A stretch of 64,000 nucleotides of DNA from Roseateles aquatilis. GTDB lineage: Bacteria; Pseudomonadota; Gammaproteobacteria; Burkholderiales; Burkholderiaceae_C. Numbering within the stretch: position 1 is the first letter of the stretch; the number at the start of each line of letters is the position of its first letter. The translations under genes were made by a program, and so were the position numbers. The notes beneath the pieces are model-generated. The model saw only the letters and a list, made by a program, of their open reading frames with translations. It searched no databases and was not told the origin of the DNA. Below, one piece after another: positions 56,505 through 64,000 of the stretch. The DNA is taken from positions 310,001 through 374,000 of the forward strand of contig NZ_NIOF01000001.1 of the NCBI RefSeq assembly GCF_002205645.1. Reading direction: 5' to 3'.

Positions 56505-57635
56505 ATGAGCACCCATGCCCCGCACGATCCCTCCTCCGGAACGCTGAGCTATGAACAGGCCGGCGTCAATTACGACCTGATCGACCCCCTGAAGATCAGC
56601 GCACAACGCGCGGCGGCCGCGACGGCCGGCCACCTGAGCGCGCACGGCTTCACCGAGGTCAAGGCGTCGCGCGGCGAATCCGCGTACGTCGTGGACGTGG
56701 GCCCGTTCTACATCGCCTCCATCGTCGAGTGCCTCGGATCGAAGGCGCTGGTCGCCGACGAGATGGCCACGCTGACCGGCAAGAGCTATTACGACGGCAT
56801 CGCGCAGGACACGATCGCGATGGCCGTCAACGACCTGATCACCGTCGGCGCCACGCCGCTGGTGGTGCAGGCCTACTGGGCCGCGGGCGGTTCGGACTGG
56901 TTCGGCGACGCGCAGCGCGCGCAGGCGCTGGTGGCGGGCTGGAAGAAGGCCTGCGACGTCTGCCAGGTCGCCTGGGGCGGCGGCGAGACGCCGGCGCTGG
57001 CCGGCATCGTCGAGTCGGGTCGCATCGACCTGGCCGCGTCCTGCACCGGCCTGATCAATCCGAAGGAGCGCCTGTCGGTGGGCGACAAGCTCGGCGCCGG
57101 CGATGCCATCGTGCTACTGGCCTCGTCCGGCATTCACGCCAACGGCCTGAGCCTCGCGCGCAAGCTGACCGAGCGCTTGCCCGACGGCTACCTGACCGAA
57201 GTCGAACCCGGCCTGAGCTACGGCGACGCGCTGCTGGCGCCGACGACGCTGTACTCGCCAGTGACCGAGGCCCTGTACAAGGCCGGCATCACGCCGCATT
57301 ACTGCGCCAACATCACCGGCCACGGCTGGCGCAAGCTGCTGCGCCACCCCGGCCAATTCACCTACCGCATCCACACGGTGCCGCCGGTGACCCCGGTGCT
57401 GAAGTTCATGCAGCAGCATGCGCAGCAGGATGACCGCGAGGCCTATTCGACGCTGAACATGGGGGCCGGTTTCGCCATCTTCGTGAAGGCGGATCAGGCG
57501 GCGAAGGTCGTCGAGATCGCCCAGTCCTGCGGCATCGCCGCCTGGGATGCCGGCCGCGTCGAGGACGGCGACAAGCAACTGCTGATCGAGCCGCTGAACA
57601 TCCGCTTCGGGGACGACGATCTGCAGCTGCGCTGA
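56505..57635 (+). CDS. Divergent PurM-like (AIR synthase-related) protein
   Basis: This 376-residue protein has the PurM-superfamily order: N-terminal LSYEQAGVNYDLIDPLK, ATP-binding-type domain with AMAVNDLITVGATPLVVQAYW, GGGETPALAGIV, ASSGIHANGLSLARKL, LLAPTTLYSPVTEAL and NITGHGWRKLLR. Unlike housekeeping PurM, the GTDGVGTK-type loop reads ECLGSKALVADEMA, and the chain is about 30 residues longer. It may still be phosphoribosylformylglycinamidine cyclo-ligase, or a paralog using another ATP-dependent substrate. No other purine gene is adjacent. It is divergent from dnaX and followed by a strong inverted repeat. Confidence 0.8.
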   Translation: MSTHAPHDPSSGTLSYEQAGVNYDLIDPLKISAQRAAAATAGHLSAHGFTEVKASRGESAYVVDVGPFYIASIVECLGSKALVADEMATLTGKSYYDGIAQDTIAMAVNDLITVGATPLVVQAYWAAGGSDWFGDAQRAQALVAGWKKACDVCQVAWGGGETPALAGIVESGRIDLAASCTGLINPKERLSVGDKLGAGDAIVLLASSGIHANGLSLARKLTERLPDGYLTEVEPGLSYGDALLAPTTLYSPVTEALYKAGITPHYCANITGHGWRKLLRHPGQFTYRIHTVPPVTPVLKFMQQHAQQDDREAYSTLNMGAGFAIFVKADQAAKVVEIAQSCGIAAWDAGRVEDGDKQLLIEPLNIRFGDDDLQLR

Positions 57636-57650
57636 TCGGGGTCAGGTCTG

Positions 57651-57690
57651 AAGGGAACGAGGGGCGCCGAGGCGCCCCTCGTTCCCTTAT
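57651..57690 (+). terminator. Perfect 18-bp inverted repeat, terminator of the PurM-like gene
   Basis: AAGGGAACGAGGGGCGCC (57651-57668) is followed, after GA, by its exact reverse complement (57671-57688) and then TAT. It lies 15 bases after the stop. The long stem and its AAGG/CCTT ends could also act on the other strand. Confidence 0.8.
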
Positions 57691-58083
57691 CTGCTGCGGA
57701 CCCAGACTGCAAAGCCGCACTGCGCCGGCACTTGTCGCCTCGATATCTGAGCGCTGCCCGCCCGTCCACGATTTCAGCCAGATCGCGGGCCAGCAGGAAA
57801 ACGGCGGAGTAGGCACGGGACACCGCGCCACGTCCACTCGCCTCCCCGGGGCGAGAGCGCAGATGGTCCGCCACTTCGAACGCTTTGCTTCAACATGAGG
57901 GCTGCCTTTCCATCACCGACACCTTGTCGATGGAAGGCTCCCATTCTCGAAATCCGCGCGCTGCCCGTCATGACTCAAAACTGTGGGCGATGGGGGATGC
58001 GAAGAGGGCCCTCCTTCGGATGAGAAGCGCCCCCGCGTTCCCCTGATTGACATCCCACGGCGGGGTGACGAAGCTTCCCGCTC
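57691..58083. other. Intergenic region without a recognised gene
   Basis: These ~390 bases contain only Arg/Ser/Pro-rich frames on the minus strand, with no start signal or homology. TTGACA at 58047 could be a -35 for the SirB-like gene, but no -10 is found at the right distance. The reason for this long gap is unclear. Confidence 0.4.
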
Positions 58084-58464
58084 ATGGATTGGTTCTACAG
58101 CCCGATGGTGAAGATGCACACGCTGCTGGCGTGGTGCAGCGTGGGCTTGTTCGTGGTGCGCGGGCTGGCGCATCAATTCGGCGCGGCGTGGATCATGGAC
58201 GAACGGCTGCGGACGATCGTCTTCAGCAGCCATGTGCTGATCGTCGTGTCCGGCATCAGCCTGTGGGGCGCCCTGCACCACGACCCGCGCTACGAGCCCT
58301 GGATGACGGCCAAGTTCATCGCGCTGGGCTTCTACTTCGCGACCGGTCACTGGGCGGTCGGCCGGGGGGAGTTTCGCGTGATCGGCTACCTGCTGGCGCT
58401 GCTCGCGCTGGGCTACGTGGCGGCGGTGTCGGTGACGCGGCAGGTGCTGCTGGGGCTGGCCTGA
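58084..58464 (+). CDS. SirB2-like inner-membrane protein
   Basis: This 126-residue protein has four predicted helices and matches the SirB family: KMHTLLAWCSVGLFVVRGLA, LRTIVFSSHVLIVVSGISLW, TAKFIALGFYFATGHWAVG and VIGYLLALLALGYVAAVSV. The conserved His residues near the first and second helices are present. SirB was named in Salmonella for an effect on invasion-gene expression; its biochemical role is unknown, and in betaproteobacteria it is a generic membrane protein. No Shine-Dalgarno lies before the ATG. Confidence 0.85.
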   Translation: MDWFYSPMVKMHTLLAWCSVGLFVVRGLAHQFGAAWIMDERLRTIVFSSHVLIVVSGISLWGALHHDPRYEPWMTAKFIALGFYFATGHWAVGRGEFRVIGYLLALLALGYVAAVSVTRQVLLGLA

Positions 58465-58604
58465 CCGCAGGCCGCGCGGATCGCACCGTCAGCTCGCGCG
58501 CCGCGGGCCCCGCGAATGCGTGACGATACGACTCGGCATCTCGTCGGGGGCGCGATAGCCGAGCGAAACGGCCACCGCGAGCACGAGCGCGCGATGGCGC
58601 ACGG

Positions 58605-59024
58605 TCAGCCGACGAGCTTCCACCCTGCTTGCCACAGCTGGCGCACGGCGTCGGCGTAAAGGGTGCGTCGCAGATCCGCTGGGCGATCGCCAGCGCGGCC
58701 TTCCACCGCCGCGCTGAGCCACTGCGGGCCGATGTCTCGGGAAAGACGGGCCTGACCGTGGCGATCGGCGCGCAGCAGCGCCAGGCGCCAGGCCGTGCTC
58801 AGGCGATGGGAGCGGGCATCGTCGGCCAGCGCGCCGATCCAGTCGTCCGACTGGAGACGATGGGCGGCCTTGAGCAGGTCGCGGTCGGAAGGGAAGCGGG
58901 AGAACTCGGCGACCGGCTCACCCCAGGGGTCGCGCAGGACACGGACGGGTTGGGTCGGGCAGGCCGCGCGCACGAGGCGGCGGCGGGTCAGCAGCGAATC
59001 GAACTGAGCCAGACGAGCAGACAT
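58605..59024 (-). CDS. Hypothetical protein, 139 residues
   Basis: This Arg/Leu-rich soluble protein has ARLAQFDSLLTRRRLVRAAC at the start, FSRFPSDRDLLKAAHRLQSD in the middle and ADAVRQLWQAGWKLVG at the end. It has no membrane helix, metal site or known domain. GGAG seven bases before the ATG at 59024 supports translation. It has no operon partner; the SRP RNA gene lies 280 bases beyond its 5' end on the other strand. Confidence 0.55.
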   Translation of the reverse strand: MSARLAQFDSLLTRRRLVRAACPTQPVRVLRDPWGEPVAEFSRFPSDRDLLKAAHRLQSDDWIGALADDARSHRLSTAWRLALLRADRHGQARLSRDIGPQWLSAAVEGRAGDRPADLRRTLYADAVRQLWQAGWKLVG

Positions 59025-59290
59025 GAAAAAACTCCGAGAGCCCACGGACATCACCGGCGTTTGCCGGCCCGGGGCATCATCGGAGCCGCAACGCTTTAGC
59101 CGTACTTGTTGACCGCCCGCAAGTAGTTGGTAAATCGGCGGTGGACCTCTCGGCAGCGCCGTGAGGTCCGGGGCGGATTAGAGCACAGGGCCCTCGACCG
59201 GGTCCACGGTCCGGCGGCGCGGATCGCACGAACGTCCTCGCCGCGTCGGGCGTCTCCCATCCGTGGTCCGGGGCCCCTCGAAAGCTCGGC

Positions 59291-59296
59291 TAGAAT
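59291..59296 (+). promoter_or_regulatory. -10 element of the SRP RNA gene
   Basis: TAGAAT followed by CCACCG ends eight bases before the proposed 5' end of the RNA, the right spacing for transcription start. The -35 is GC-rich and poorly conserved. Confidence 0.55.
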
Positions 59297-59304
59297 CCAC
59301 CGCT

Positions 59305-59399
59305 GACGGGCCTCCTCGCATGGAAGCACGGCCAACTGGGTCAGGTGGGGAACCAAGCAGCCCTAACTGTTGTGACCAGTGCCGAGGGTAAGGCTCGTC
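59305..59399 (+). ncRNA. ffs: 4.5S signal recognition particle RNA
   Basis: This ~95-base RNA pairs with Ffh to direct inner-membrane proteins to the translocon. The ends close as GACGGGCC with GGCTCGTC (one G-T pair), then CCTCG with CGAGG and GCAC with GTGC. The apical domain has the conserved GGTCAGGT and AAGCAGCC sides of the asymmetric loop and a GGAA tetraloop. The two pairs next to the tetraloop are GG/CC here rather than the CC/GG of E. coli, a compensated change. A -10 element and a terminator flank it, so it is a separate transcription unit. Confidence 0.9.
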
Positions 59400-59416
59400 A
59401 ACCCTCATTCAGAATG

Positions 59417-59440
59417 AAACCGCCTCCGTGGCGGTTTTTT
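59417..59440 (+). terminator. Rho-independent terminator of ffs
   Basis: AAACCGCC and GGCGGTTT form the stem around a five-base loop, followed by a T-run ending at 59440. It lies 18 bases past the end of the SRP RNA. Confidence 0.93.
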
Positions 59441-59906
59441 CGTTTCTGGCGCCATGAGCTTGTGTTGAACGCGTTCGAGTTCCCAGATCTCGTGTTTTAT
59501 TGAATCGACACTGGCGAATCGCGCAAGTCGACAAACAGCGCCCGGAACCGCGCCCATCGATCATCCGATTGCATGGCAGCCTGAATGGTCGACAGGCTAG
59601 GCCCAACCTCTCCGCGGCGATGAGCCCTCTGTCGGAGCGCCCGGTCCAGGCTGTGCCGCACCCCTTGCCTTGGCCATCCAACGACTGATTCCAGTGGGTA
59701 TACCCACCATTTCCTGTGTGGCCTCGACGCCGAAATCTCGGCCTTCCAGATTTCATTGACCGATTCGTACCGATGGTCATGTGAACCATGAATCAATGCG
59801 GCAGGTGCCTGAAAACACCGACCGGCACCCACCACCTTCTTCACGAAACCAGCGGAAGGTATTCGTGTCTTGGTTGCAATGAGCTTGCATTGAATTGGAG
59901 TTGTTC
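59441..59906. other. Intergenic region of lower GC, no confident gene
   Basis: This 466-base stretch is visibly less GC-rich than its surroundings. The longest frame (59497-59844, minus strand) would begin at GTG without a clear ribosome binding site. Its product contains WKAEISASRPHRKWWVYPLE but matches nothing I recognise. It could be a degraded gene. Nothing else is supported here. Confidence 0.4.
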
Positions 59907-60440
59907 ATGACCGTCATGACCGCCGAGTTTTTTGAATCCCTGGAAACGACGTCGGTGGGAGCCTCTCCCATCCGTCCGAACCCGTCCCCATCGCCCGGCT
60001 TCGCCGGCTCGCCACCGGAACCGCCCGGGCCCGAGATGACCGAGGTGGAGCACGACTTGCTGAACCACCGACCGCTGCGCCGCATGTCCGCGGACCAGTT
60101 CGAGGAGTTCCTGTACCGCGCTCGCATGTATCCGACCTTCAGCCGCTTCGCGCCGGGCAACGCCGAGTTCTTCGCGCCGCGACGCGACGTCTCGGTCGCC
60201 ATGGCGCTGGCCACGCTGCGCAAGCGGATCGAGCACGCGGTGGCGATCGCGGAGATGGTCGCCCGCCTGGAACGCGCCCATGTCGACGACGACTCCCGGC
60301 TCGACGACGACGACGAAGCCGTCATCGCCGTCTCCGGCATCCGCGATGACCTGCGCGAGGCGCTGGGCATGCTGGGCGTCGTCGAGCAGGCGCTGCGGGA
60401 CGGCCGCGCCGCCCTGAAGATCCTGACGCGGGTCGGGTGA
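59907..60440 (+). CDS. Hypothetical protein, 177 residues
   Basis: This soluble protein has a Pro-rich N-terminal segment (residues ~15-45; PNPSPSPGFAGSPPEPPGPE). A mainly helical, acidic remainder follows, with VSVAMALATLRKRIEHAVAI and DDLREALGMLGVVEQAL around an Asp-rich loop (DDDSRLDDDDEA). No domain is recognised. GGAG six bases before the ATG at 59907 decides the start over an in-frame TTG four codons earlier. It ends 75 bases before the AraC-type gene on the same strand. The cell compartment cannot be inferred. Confidence 0.65.
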   Translation: MTVMTAEFFESLETTSVGASPIRPNPSPSPGFAGSPPEPPGPEMTEVEHDLLNHRPLRRMSADQFEEFLYRARMYPTFSRFAPGNAEFFAPRRDVSVAMALATLRKRIEHAVAIAEMVARLERAHVDDDSRLDDDDEAVIAVSGIRDDLREALGMLGVVEQALRDGRAALKILTRVG

Positions 60441-60514
60441 TCCGCGCCGCCATGGCGCCAGGGCCGGCAGGTTCAGGGCACACTGCGCCCGACACGTCGT
60501 CAGCCCTGAGCGCC

Positions 60515-61348
60515 ATGAAAACCCCGCCCTTCACCCTGCTGCCCTGCCGCCTGCCCGGCATCGAGGCCGTGCGGGCGGACACCAGCCGCGCCTTCGGCCG
60601 CCACGTCCACGATCAGTTCGGCATCGGCCTGATCGACCGCGGCGCGCAGAAGTCGGCCAGCGGTCGGGGGCTGGTGGAGGCGATGGCCGGCGATCTCATC
60701 ACCGTCAACCCCGGCGAGGTCCACGACGGCACGCCCATCGGCGACGGCGGACGGTCGTGGCGCATGCTTTATCTGGACCCAGACGTCGTGGTCGATCTCG
60801 TCGCCGACATGACCGGGGACGCGAGCACCCGATCGCTCGCTGGACCAGGCGTCGGCACCGCCGAATTCACGCAGCCCACGCTTCACGATCCGCGGCGAGC
60901 TCGCGCGTACAGGGCGCTCTTCGCCGCGCTGACGGCAAGCGCTCCCTGCCGCGACTCGCTGCTGGCCGAGCAGGCGCTGCTGAGCTTGCTCGCCGGCCTG
61001 TTGCGGTCTGAAGCGGAGGAGCCTCGAGCGATCCCGGCTGGCATCGCCTCGGCGAGAACGATGATCGACGACGATCCCGCAGCGGCGTTGCGCCTGCACG
61101 ACCTCGCCCAAGAAGCGCGGCTGAGCCGCTACCAATTCCTGCGCGGCTTCACGCGGGCCACCGGCCTGACGCCCCATGCCTACCTCGTGCAGCGCCGACT
61201 GCACCGGGCTCGACGGCTGATCGGCCAGGGTCTGCCACTCGCCGAAGTAGCGGTGTCGAGTGGGTTCTGCGACCAGAGCCATCTCACTCGGCACTTCGTC
61301 CGCAGCTTCGGCCTGTCGCCAGCGCTTTACGCCAAGGCGGCGCGCTGA
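60515..61348 (+). CDS. AraC-family transcriptional regulator
   Basis: This 277-residue regulator has an N-terminal cupin-like arm (residues ~1-110; FGRHVHDQFGIGLIDRGAQ and GDLITVNPGEVHDG) that should bind a small ligand. The C-terminal AraC DNA-binding domain (~185-277) has two helix-turn-helix units: LHDLAQEARLSRYQFLRGF and LAEVAVSSGFCDQSHLTRHF. It ends in the family motif FGLSPALYAK. A LysE-type exporter follows on the same strand, and AraC-LysE neighbours are common, so it may control that exporter. The ATG at 60515 starts just before the cupin. Confidence 0.92.
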   Translation: MKTPPFTLLPCRLPGIEAVRADTSRAFGRHVHDQFGIGLIDRGAQKSASGRGLVEAMAGDLITVNPGEVHDGTPIGDGGRSWRMLYLDPDVVVDLVADMTGDASTRSLAGPGVGTAEFTQPTLHDPRRARAYRALFAALTASAPCRDSLLAEQALLSLLAGLLRSEAEEPRAIPAGIASARTMIDDDPAAALRLHDLAQEARLSRYQFLRGFTRATGLTPHAYLVQRRLHRARRLIGQGLPLAEVAVSSGFCDQSHLTRHFVRSFGLSPALYAKAAR

Positions 61349-61367
61349 CGACCTGGCCACCGCGGCG

Positions 61368-61440
61368 CCTCAGCCTCAGCCTCAGCCTCACAGGCACACG
61401 CACACGCACACGCACACGCACACGCACAGGCACAGGCAGC
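61368..61440. repeat. Compound hexanucleotide microsatellite
   Basis: Between the AraC and LysE genes, about four units of CTCAGC (61368-61390) are followed by five units of CACACG (61395-61427) and CAGGCA-type remnants. The tract lies outside any recognised gene. The exact unit repeats indicate recent slippage. Confidence 0.9.
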
Positions 61441-61590
61441 CGCGTCCATTGAGTCTCAGCCTCGCGCCTCGGTTCCGGTATCCGGCTTGGGCCCGACGTT
61501 GAACGTTGACGCTGCAATTTCGTCCAAGACACCCCTTCAGCGCGGACGGAGGATGGCAGCCTTCTCCATCGTCATCGCCGAGGTCCGATC

Positions 61591-62211
61591 TTGTCGTTCG
61601 CCAGCACCGAGTTCCTGCTCACCTCCTTCATCGTTGTCGCGTCGCCGGGCACCGGCGCGCTGGTCACGCTGGCGGCTGGCCTGTCGCGTGGCGCGCGGGC
61701 CTCGCTGGTCGCGGCGTTGGGCTGCACGCTGGGCATCGTCCCGCACATGCTCGCGGCGATCACCGGGCTAGCCGCGTTGCTGCACGCCAGCGCGATGGCC
61801 TTCGACGTCATCAAGTACGCCGGCGTCGCCTACCTGCTTTACATGGCATGGATGGCCCTGAAGGAACACGGGCCTCTGGCGATCGAACCCGAAGGCCCGA
61901 CGCGCTCCAATGGGGAGGTCATCCGGCATGCGGTCCTGGTGAACGTGCTCAATCCGAAACTGTCCATCTTCTTCTTCGCCTTCCTGCCGCAGTTCATCGG
62001 CACCGACGACGCCGCGCCGACACGCCGGATGCTCGAACTCTCCGGCGTCTTCATGGCGATGACCTTCCTCGTGTTCGCGGTCTACGGCGTCTTCGCGGCC
62101 TCGGTGCGCGACCGCGTGCTGCGCCGCCCCGCGGTGCTGCAGTGGATGCGACGCGGCTTCGCGGCGGCCTTCGTCGGGCTCGGCGTCAAGCTGGCGCTGG
62201 TACAGCGCTGA
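61591..62211 (+). CDS. LysE/RhtB-family exporter
   Basis: This 206-residue inner-membrane protein has about six hydrophobic helices. The LysE/RhtB signature is at the N-terminus (FIVVASPGTGALVTLAAGLS, where family members usually have PGP). LGCTLGIVPHMLAA follows, then HAVLVNVLNPKLSIFFFAFL with the conserved NPK. Members export amino acids such as homoserine, threonine or lysine; the substrate here is unknown. The start appears to be TTG at 61591, with GAGG about eight bases upstream. It is downstream of an AraC regulator in the same direction, separated by a microsatellite. Confidence 0.88.
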   Translation: MSFASTEFLLTSFIVVASPGTGALVTLAAGLSRGARASLVAALGCTLGIVPHMLAAITGLAALLHASAMAFDVIKYAGVAYLLYMAWMALKEHGPLAIEPEGPTRSNGEVIRHAVLVNVLNPKLSIFFFAFLPQFIGTDDAAPTRRMLELSGVFMAMTFLVFAVYGVFAASVRDRVLRRPAVLQWMRRGFAAAFVGLGVKLALVQR

Positions 62212-62369
62212 CGGCGCGCCGACACGCATCGACACCGCGCTGACCCCGATTCGGCGCGGCGGCAAGGGCGGCCTCCTCATGTGCTTCTACCAAAGCCTTC
62301 CTTGAATCCACCGCCGCCGCTGGGCACTCTCGCAGGCTGACTTCCACCCTCTCAGCCTTCGAGTCCGCC

Positions 62370-64000
62370 TTGAACCCCTCCAGCACGCCCCGCCTCGCGC
62401 CCACCGCCCTCCTCCGTCTCAGCCCGCTCGCGATCGCGGCCTGGGCCACGCTGTCCACGGCGTCCGGCCAGAGCCTCGCGCAGTCCGCGACGCAGCAAGC
62501 GTCGAGCGAACTCTCCCAGGTCGTCGTCACCGGCACCCGCCGCGGCGACCGCACGCTCGCGGAGTCCGAATCGCCGGTCGATGTGCTCAGCGGCAAGGAC
62601 CTGCAACGCACCGGCGCGGGCGACCTCGCCAGCGCGCTCGGGCAGTTGCTACCCTCGCTCAACTTCCCGCGGCCGTCGCTGACGGACGCCTCCGACGCGG
62701 TGCGCCCGGCGCAGTTGCGCGGCCTCTCGCCCGACCAGACACTGGTGCTGGTGGACGGCAAGCGGCGCCACACCTCGGCCGTCGTCAATGTCAACGGCAC
62801 GCAGGGTCGCGGCTCCGCGCCAGTGGACCTGAACGCGATCCCGCTGGCGGCGATCGACCACATCGAAGTGCTGCGCGACGGCGCCGCCGCGCAGTACGGC
62901 TCGGACGCGATCGCCGGTGTCATCAACATCGTGCTGCGCAAGGGCGCGGCCGGGGGCAACGTCAACCTGGAGGCCGGCCAGACCGATGCTGGCGACGGTG
63001 GCCGCGGCGCGGCGTCGGCCAGCCTGGGCCTGGCACTGGGTGGTGACGGCTGGGCGCGGCTGGCCTTCGAGACCCGCCATCAGCAGCGCACCAACCGGGC
63101 CGGGGTCGATACCCGCGACGCGGCCACCGAGCCGCGCCGCGGTCTCGTCAACAACCGCCTCGGCGATCCCGACAGCACCCAGCAGTCGGCCGTCGTCAAC
63201 GCCGAGCTCGGCCTGACCGACAGCGCCCGGCTCTACGCCTTTGCCACCTTCAGCCATCGGAACACCACCTCGGCGGCGTTCTGGCGCACGCAGGCGACGG
63301 CCACGGCCAACAACGTCGCCACCCTGTACCCGCAAGGTTTCCTGCCGCTGGAGGAAAGCACCACCACCGACCTCGGCGCCGTGCTCGGCGTGCGGGGGCG
63401 CTGGGCCGACTGGAACTGGGACTTCAGCCTCGACCATGGCCGCAACCGCTTCGACATCGACGTGGCCAACACCGCCAACTACTCGCTGGGCGCGGCCAGC
63501 CCGACGCGCTTCGATGCGGGGCGCCTCACCAACCAGCAGACGGTGCTGAACGCCGACCTGTCGCGCGAGGTCGACGCCGGCCTCTTCGCGCCGCTGACGC
63601 TGTCGCTCGGCGCCGAATTCCGCCGTGAGCGCTACGGCATCGACGCTGGCGAGCCCGCCTCGTACCAGAGCGGCGGCGCCTCGGGCTTCCCCGGCTTCCA
63701 GCCCTCCAACGCCGGCAGCCACGGCCGCCACAACAGCGCCGTGTATGCCGGCGTCGAGGCGCAGTTCTCGAAAGACTTCAGCGCCTCGGCCGCGCTGCGC
63801 GGCGAGCACTACAGCGACTTCGGCGGCGCGACGTCCGCGAAGCTGTCCGCGCGCTACGCCGTGGTGCCCGCCGTGGCGCTGCGCGGCACGCTCGCCACCG
63901 GCTTCCGCGCGCCGTCGCTGGCGCAGCAGTACTTCGCGACGACATCGACCAACCTGATCAACGGCGCGCTGGTCGATGCCGGCACCTTCCCGGTGGAGTC
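62370..64000 (+). CDS. TonB-dependent outer-membrane receptor (5' part, cut by window edge)
   Basis: The frame stays open to the end of the window (543 codons seen). A signal peptide (residues ~1-38, ending SGQSLAQ) precedes the TonB-box region QVVVTGTRRGD. The plug domain (~60-190) has PVDVLSGKDLQRTG, LRGLSPDQTLVLVDGKRRH and IDHIEVLRDGAAAQYGSDA with GVINIVL. Beta-barrel strands follow, including GFRAPSLAQQYF. This is the iron-siderophore/vitamin/carbohydrate receptor fold; the ligand is not evident. The start appears to be TTG at 62370, since no in-frame ATG precedes the signal peptide. No FecI/FecR pair is seen upstream, and it follows the LysE gene by 158 bases. Confidence 0.93.
   Translation, partial: MNPSSTPRLAPTALLRLSPLAIAAWATLSTASGQSLAQSATQQASSELSQVVVTGTRRGDRTLAESESPVDVLSGKDLQRTGAGDLASALGQLLPSLNFPRPSLTDASDAVRPAQLRGLSPDQTLVLVDGKRRHTSAVVNVNGTQGRGSAPVDLNAIPLAAIDHIEVLRDGAAAQYGSDAIAGVINIVLRKGAAGGNVNLEAGQTDAGDGGRGAASASLGLALGGDGWARLAFETRHQQRTNRAGVDTRDAATEPRRGLVNNRLGDPDSTQQSAVVNAELGLTDSARLYAFATFSHRNTTSAAFWRTQATATANNVATLYPQGFLPLEESTTTDLGAVLGVRGRWADWNWDFSLDHGRNRFDIDVANTANYSLGAASPTRFDAGRLTNQQTVLNADLSREVDAGLFAPLTLSLGAEFRRERYGIDAGEPASYQSGGASGFPGFQPSNAGSHGRHNSAVYAGVEAQFSKDFSASAALRGEHYSDFGGATSAKLSARYAVVPAVALRGTLATGFRAPSLAQQYFATTSTNLINGALVDAGTFPVE

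Noticed and set aside
57494-57971. Minus-strand frames overlapping the PurM-like 3' end
   Set aside because: They are Arg/Ser/Pro-rich, cross the strong terminator hairpin and lack start signals.
61395-61427. Possible CRISPR-like array at the CACACG repeats
   Set aside because: The units are six bases and contiguous with no spacers, so this is a microsatellite.

Overview
The window is high-GC, gene-dense DNA with a betaproteobacterial gene set. Shared blocks such as lgt-dnaQ, LysR-ilvD, gloB/methyltransferase/rnhA, recR-ybaB-dnaX, a class I fumarase and a small Trp-rich TIGR04438-like protein point to Burkholderiales. Tandem secreted chitinases, two-partner secretion and TonB-dependent uptake suggest a free-living or rhizosphere Roseateles/Mitsuaria-like organism. 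That placement is inference from gene content, because no rRNA is present. No insertion sequence, prophage or CRISPR array was seen.

Layout. 1-3.2 kb: the 3' part of one GH18 chitinase and a complete CBM5/12-FN3-FN3-GH18 chitinase. 3.4-6.1 kb: an FAD oxidoreductase, a Nudix hydrolase and a membrane-anchored heptad-repeat protein. 6.2-17.4 kb (minus strand): a four-gene two-partner secretion operon, made of a TpsB transporter, a 2722-residue TpsA exoprotein with about 16 MBG/YDG-type repeats, and two paralogous exported proteins of unknown function. A NarL-type response regulator and a 7TMR-DISM histidine kinase are divergent from it at 17.5-20.2 kb and are its likely regulators. 20.3-24.4 kb: two identical tRNA-Val(CAC) genes, dnaQ, lgt, a TPR protein and a LysR regulator. 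24.5-35.1 kb: ilvD, a small membrane protein, cytochrome c, a regulator-like protein, acs, a YqhA-type protein, nhaA, fumarase and a lone fliD.

35.5-44.3 kb: a dihaem cytochrome, an MscS channel, a histone-deacetylase-like hydrolase, then moxR-DUF58-tgpA, linked to mltB through a 42-codon ORF with ATGA overlaps at both ends. 44.3-46.6 kb: small proteins and a dCMP deaminase. 46.8-48.3 kb: an AbiEi/AbiEii-type toxin-antitoxin pair with less GC-rich codon use, probably acquired. 48.4-56.4 kb: rnhA, a methyltransferase with a natural His6 tract, gloB, mltD, a MAPEG protein, recR, ybaB and dnaX. 56.5-64 kb: a divergent PurM-like protein, a SirB-like membrane protein, the 4.5S SRP RNA gene, an AraC regulator, a LysE exporter and the 5' part of a TonB-dependent receptor gene.

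The best candidate for something undescribed is the TPS operon. It has a giant repeat adhesin with an unassigned C-terminal region, two co-translated exported paralogs that may be partners or modifiers, and a divergent two-component system. The relay ORF between tgpA and mltB and the divergent PurM homolog are secondary candidates. Start codons were chosen from domain boundaries and Shine-Dalgarno context. Several genes appear to start at TTG or GTG, and those assignments are less certain.
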